Positions 63,289 through 64,000 of a stretch of 64,000 bases of DNA are shown here, piece after piece. The DNA lies in the NCBI RefSeq assembly GCF_014204895.1, contig NZ_JACHMF010000001.1, positions 4,650,001 through 4,714,000 of the forward strand. The letters run 5' to 3'. Source of the DNA: Paractinoplanes abujensis (GTDB lineage: Bacteria > Actinomycetota > Actinomycetes > Mycobacteriales > Micromonosporaceae). The position numbers and the translations under genes were made by a program. Numbering within the stretch: position 1 is the stretch's first letter; each line of letters starts with the position of its first letter. A model generated the notes under the pieces. The model was not told the origin of the DNA, did no database searches, and saw only the letters and a program-made list of their open reading frames with translations.

Positions 63289-64000
63289 TCAGCGGTGTCT
63301 CCACGTCCTTGTAGCTGCTCACCGACTTGAGGATGCGCCGCCACATGTCGGCCGGCTCCCGCACGCCCACGGCCGCGCAGATCCCCTCCTTCCACGGCCG
63401 TCCGGGCGGGATGACCGGCCACTTGGACAGCCCGACCCGCTCGGGTTTGACGGCCTGCCAGATGTCCACGTACGGATGACCGGTGACCAGCACGTGGGGG
63501 TCGGTCACGGCGGCCACGATGCGGCTCTCCTTGCTGCCCGCCACGAGGTGGTCGACGAGCACGCCCAGTTTGCGCTGCGGGCCCGGCTGGAACGCCCGCA
63601 CGGCCGCGGCCAGGTCGTCGATGCCGTCCAGCGGCTCCACCACGATGCCTTCGATCCGCAGGTCGTCGCCCCAGATGCGCTCGACCAGGGCGGCGTCGTG
63701 GATGCCCTCGACCCAGATGCGGCTGGCCTTGGCGACCTGAGCCCGTACGCCCGCCACGGCCACCGATCCCGAGGCCGTGACCCGCCGCTGGGCCTGCGCC
63801 GGGGCCGCCGCCGGCCGGCGCAGCGTCACCGGCTTGCCGTCGAGCAGGAACGCGGCCGGCTCGAGCGGGAAGTTGCGCCGCTTACCGTGGCGGTCCTCCA
63901 GCACCACCGCGCCGAGCTCGAACCCGACGACTGCCCCGCAGAACCCGGAGTCGACGTCCTCGACGACCAGGTCGCGTTCGGCGTCCACCTCGGGCACCAC
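63239..64000 (-). CDS. DUF3097 protein, 5' end outside the window
   Basis: At least 253 codons, running off the right edge. The sequence matches the actinobacterial DUF3097 family: VEDVDSGFCGAVVGFE, RIWVEGIHDAALVERIWGDDLR, a VLVDHLVAGSKESRI Toprim-like segment and TGHPYVDIWQAVKP. The IWVEGIHDA and VDHLVAGSKE parts look like the acidic motifs of a Toprim-type metal site, so nucleic-acid processing is possible but unproven. The visible start-like codon at the edge is not the true start. Confidence 0.87.
   Translation of the reverse strand: MVPEVDAERDLVVEDVDSGFCGAVVGFELGAVVLEDRHGKRRNFPLEPAAFLLDGKPVTLRRPAAAPAQAQRRVTASGSVAVAGVRAQVAKASRIWVEGIHDAALVERIWGDDLRIEGIVVEPLDGIDDLAAAVRAFQPGPQRKLGVLVDHLVAGSKESRIVAAVTDPHVLVTGHPYVDIWQAVKPERVGLSKWPVIPPGRPWKEGICAAVGVREPADMWRRILKSVSSYKDVETPLINSMERLIDFVTVLDD

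Overview
The window is very GC-rich (about 70% or more by eye), with strong G/C preference at third codon positions, many GTG and TTG starts, and short start/stop overlaps between genes. Together with a GH64 glucanase, an NgcEFG-type chitooligosaccharide importer, DUF3097 and DUF1707 proteins and a murein D-glutamate epimerase of the MurL type, this points to a mycelial actinobacterium, most likely Micromonosporaceae (Actinoplanes or Micromonospora relatives). This is an inference from gene content; there is no rRNA in the window. About 53 protein genes are supported. No tRNA, rRNA, insertion sequence, phage or CRISPR array was seen.

Layout. 1-5.2 kb: polyamine region (truncated FAD oxidoreductase, divergent TetR regulator, potA-potC-potB-potD importer). 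5.3-11.8 kb: a four-gene signalling cluster transcribed leftwards (lipoprotein, unknown 306-aa protein, kinase-TPR-WD40 fusion, FHA-kinase), with the last three genes overlapping. 11.9-15.8 kb: large membrane protein and a NarL/LuxR-type two-component pair. 16-21.3 kb: small membrane and regulatory genes, including a membrane-protein/winged-helix pair with a near-perfect palindrome over its start codon, then a membrane GGDEF-EAL protein. 21.5-24.6 kb: secreted GH43 and GH64 enzymes, preceded by a frameshifted remnant of a LuxR-type ATPase regulator. 24.7-27.7 kb: DUF4142 protein, zinc alcohol dehydrogenase, rhodanese. 27.7-33.3 kb: metH with an S-adenosylhomocysteine riboswitch in its leader, then a family A DNA polymerase. 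33.6-38.2 kb: oxidoreductases, a metalloprotease and a MetE-like methyltransferase.

38.7-46.4 kb is one leftward run of seven sugar-uptake genes: an RpiR/SIS regulator, a DasABC-like binding protein with two permeases, and NgcEFG. No ATPase gene is present, so both importers probably use a shared ATPase encoded elsewhere (MsiK in related bacteria). 46.8-50 kb holds divergent murD2 and murL plus a cupin gene: the alternative route that makes D-Glu on the peptidoglycan precursor. 50-50.8 kb is almost entirely short tandem repeats. 50.8-53.3 kb encodes a flavohaemoglobin-like protein whose globin part seems to have lost the haem-ligand histidine. 53.4-64 kb is ordinary metabolism plus an SPFH/NfeD pair and a divergent MocR regulator/EamA exporter pair with clear operator boxes.

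A recurring property is GC-rich tandem repetition, both in frame inside disordered protein segments (31.6, 52.9, 60.2 and 60.8 kb) and between genes (36.2, 38.3, 50.0 and 50.6 kb). At 36.2 kb two neighbouring copies differ by a compensatory pair of changes that keeps a stem intact.
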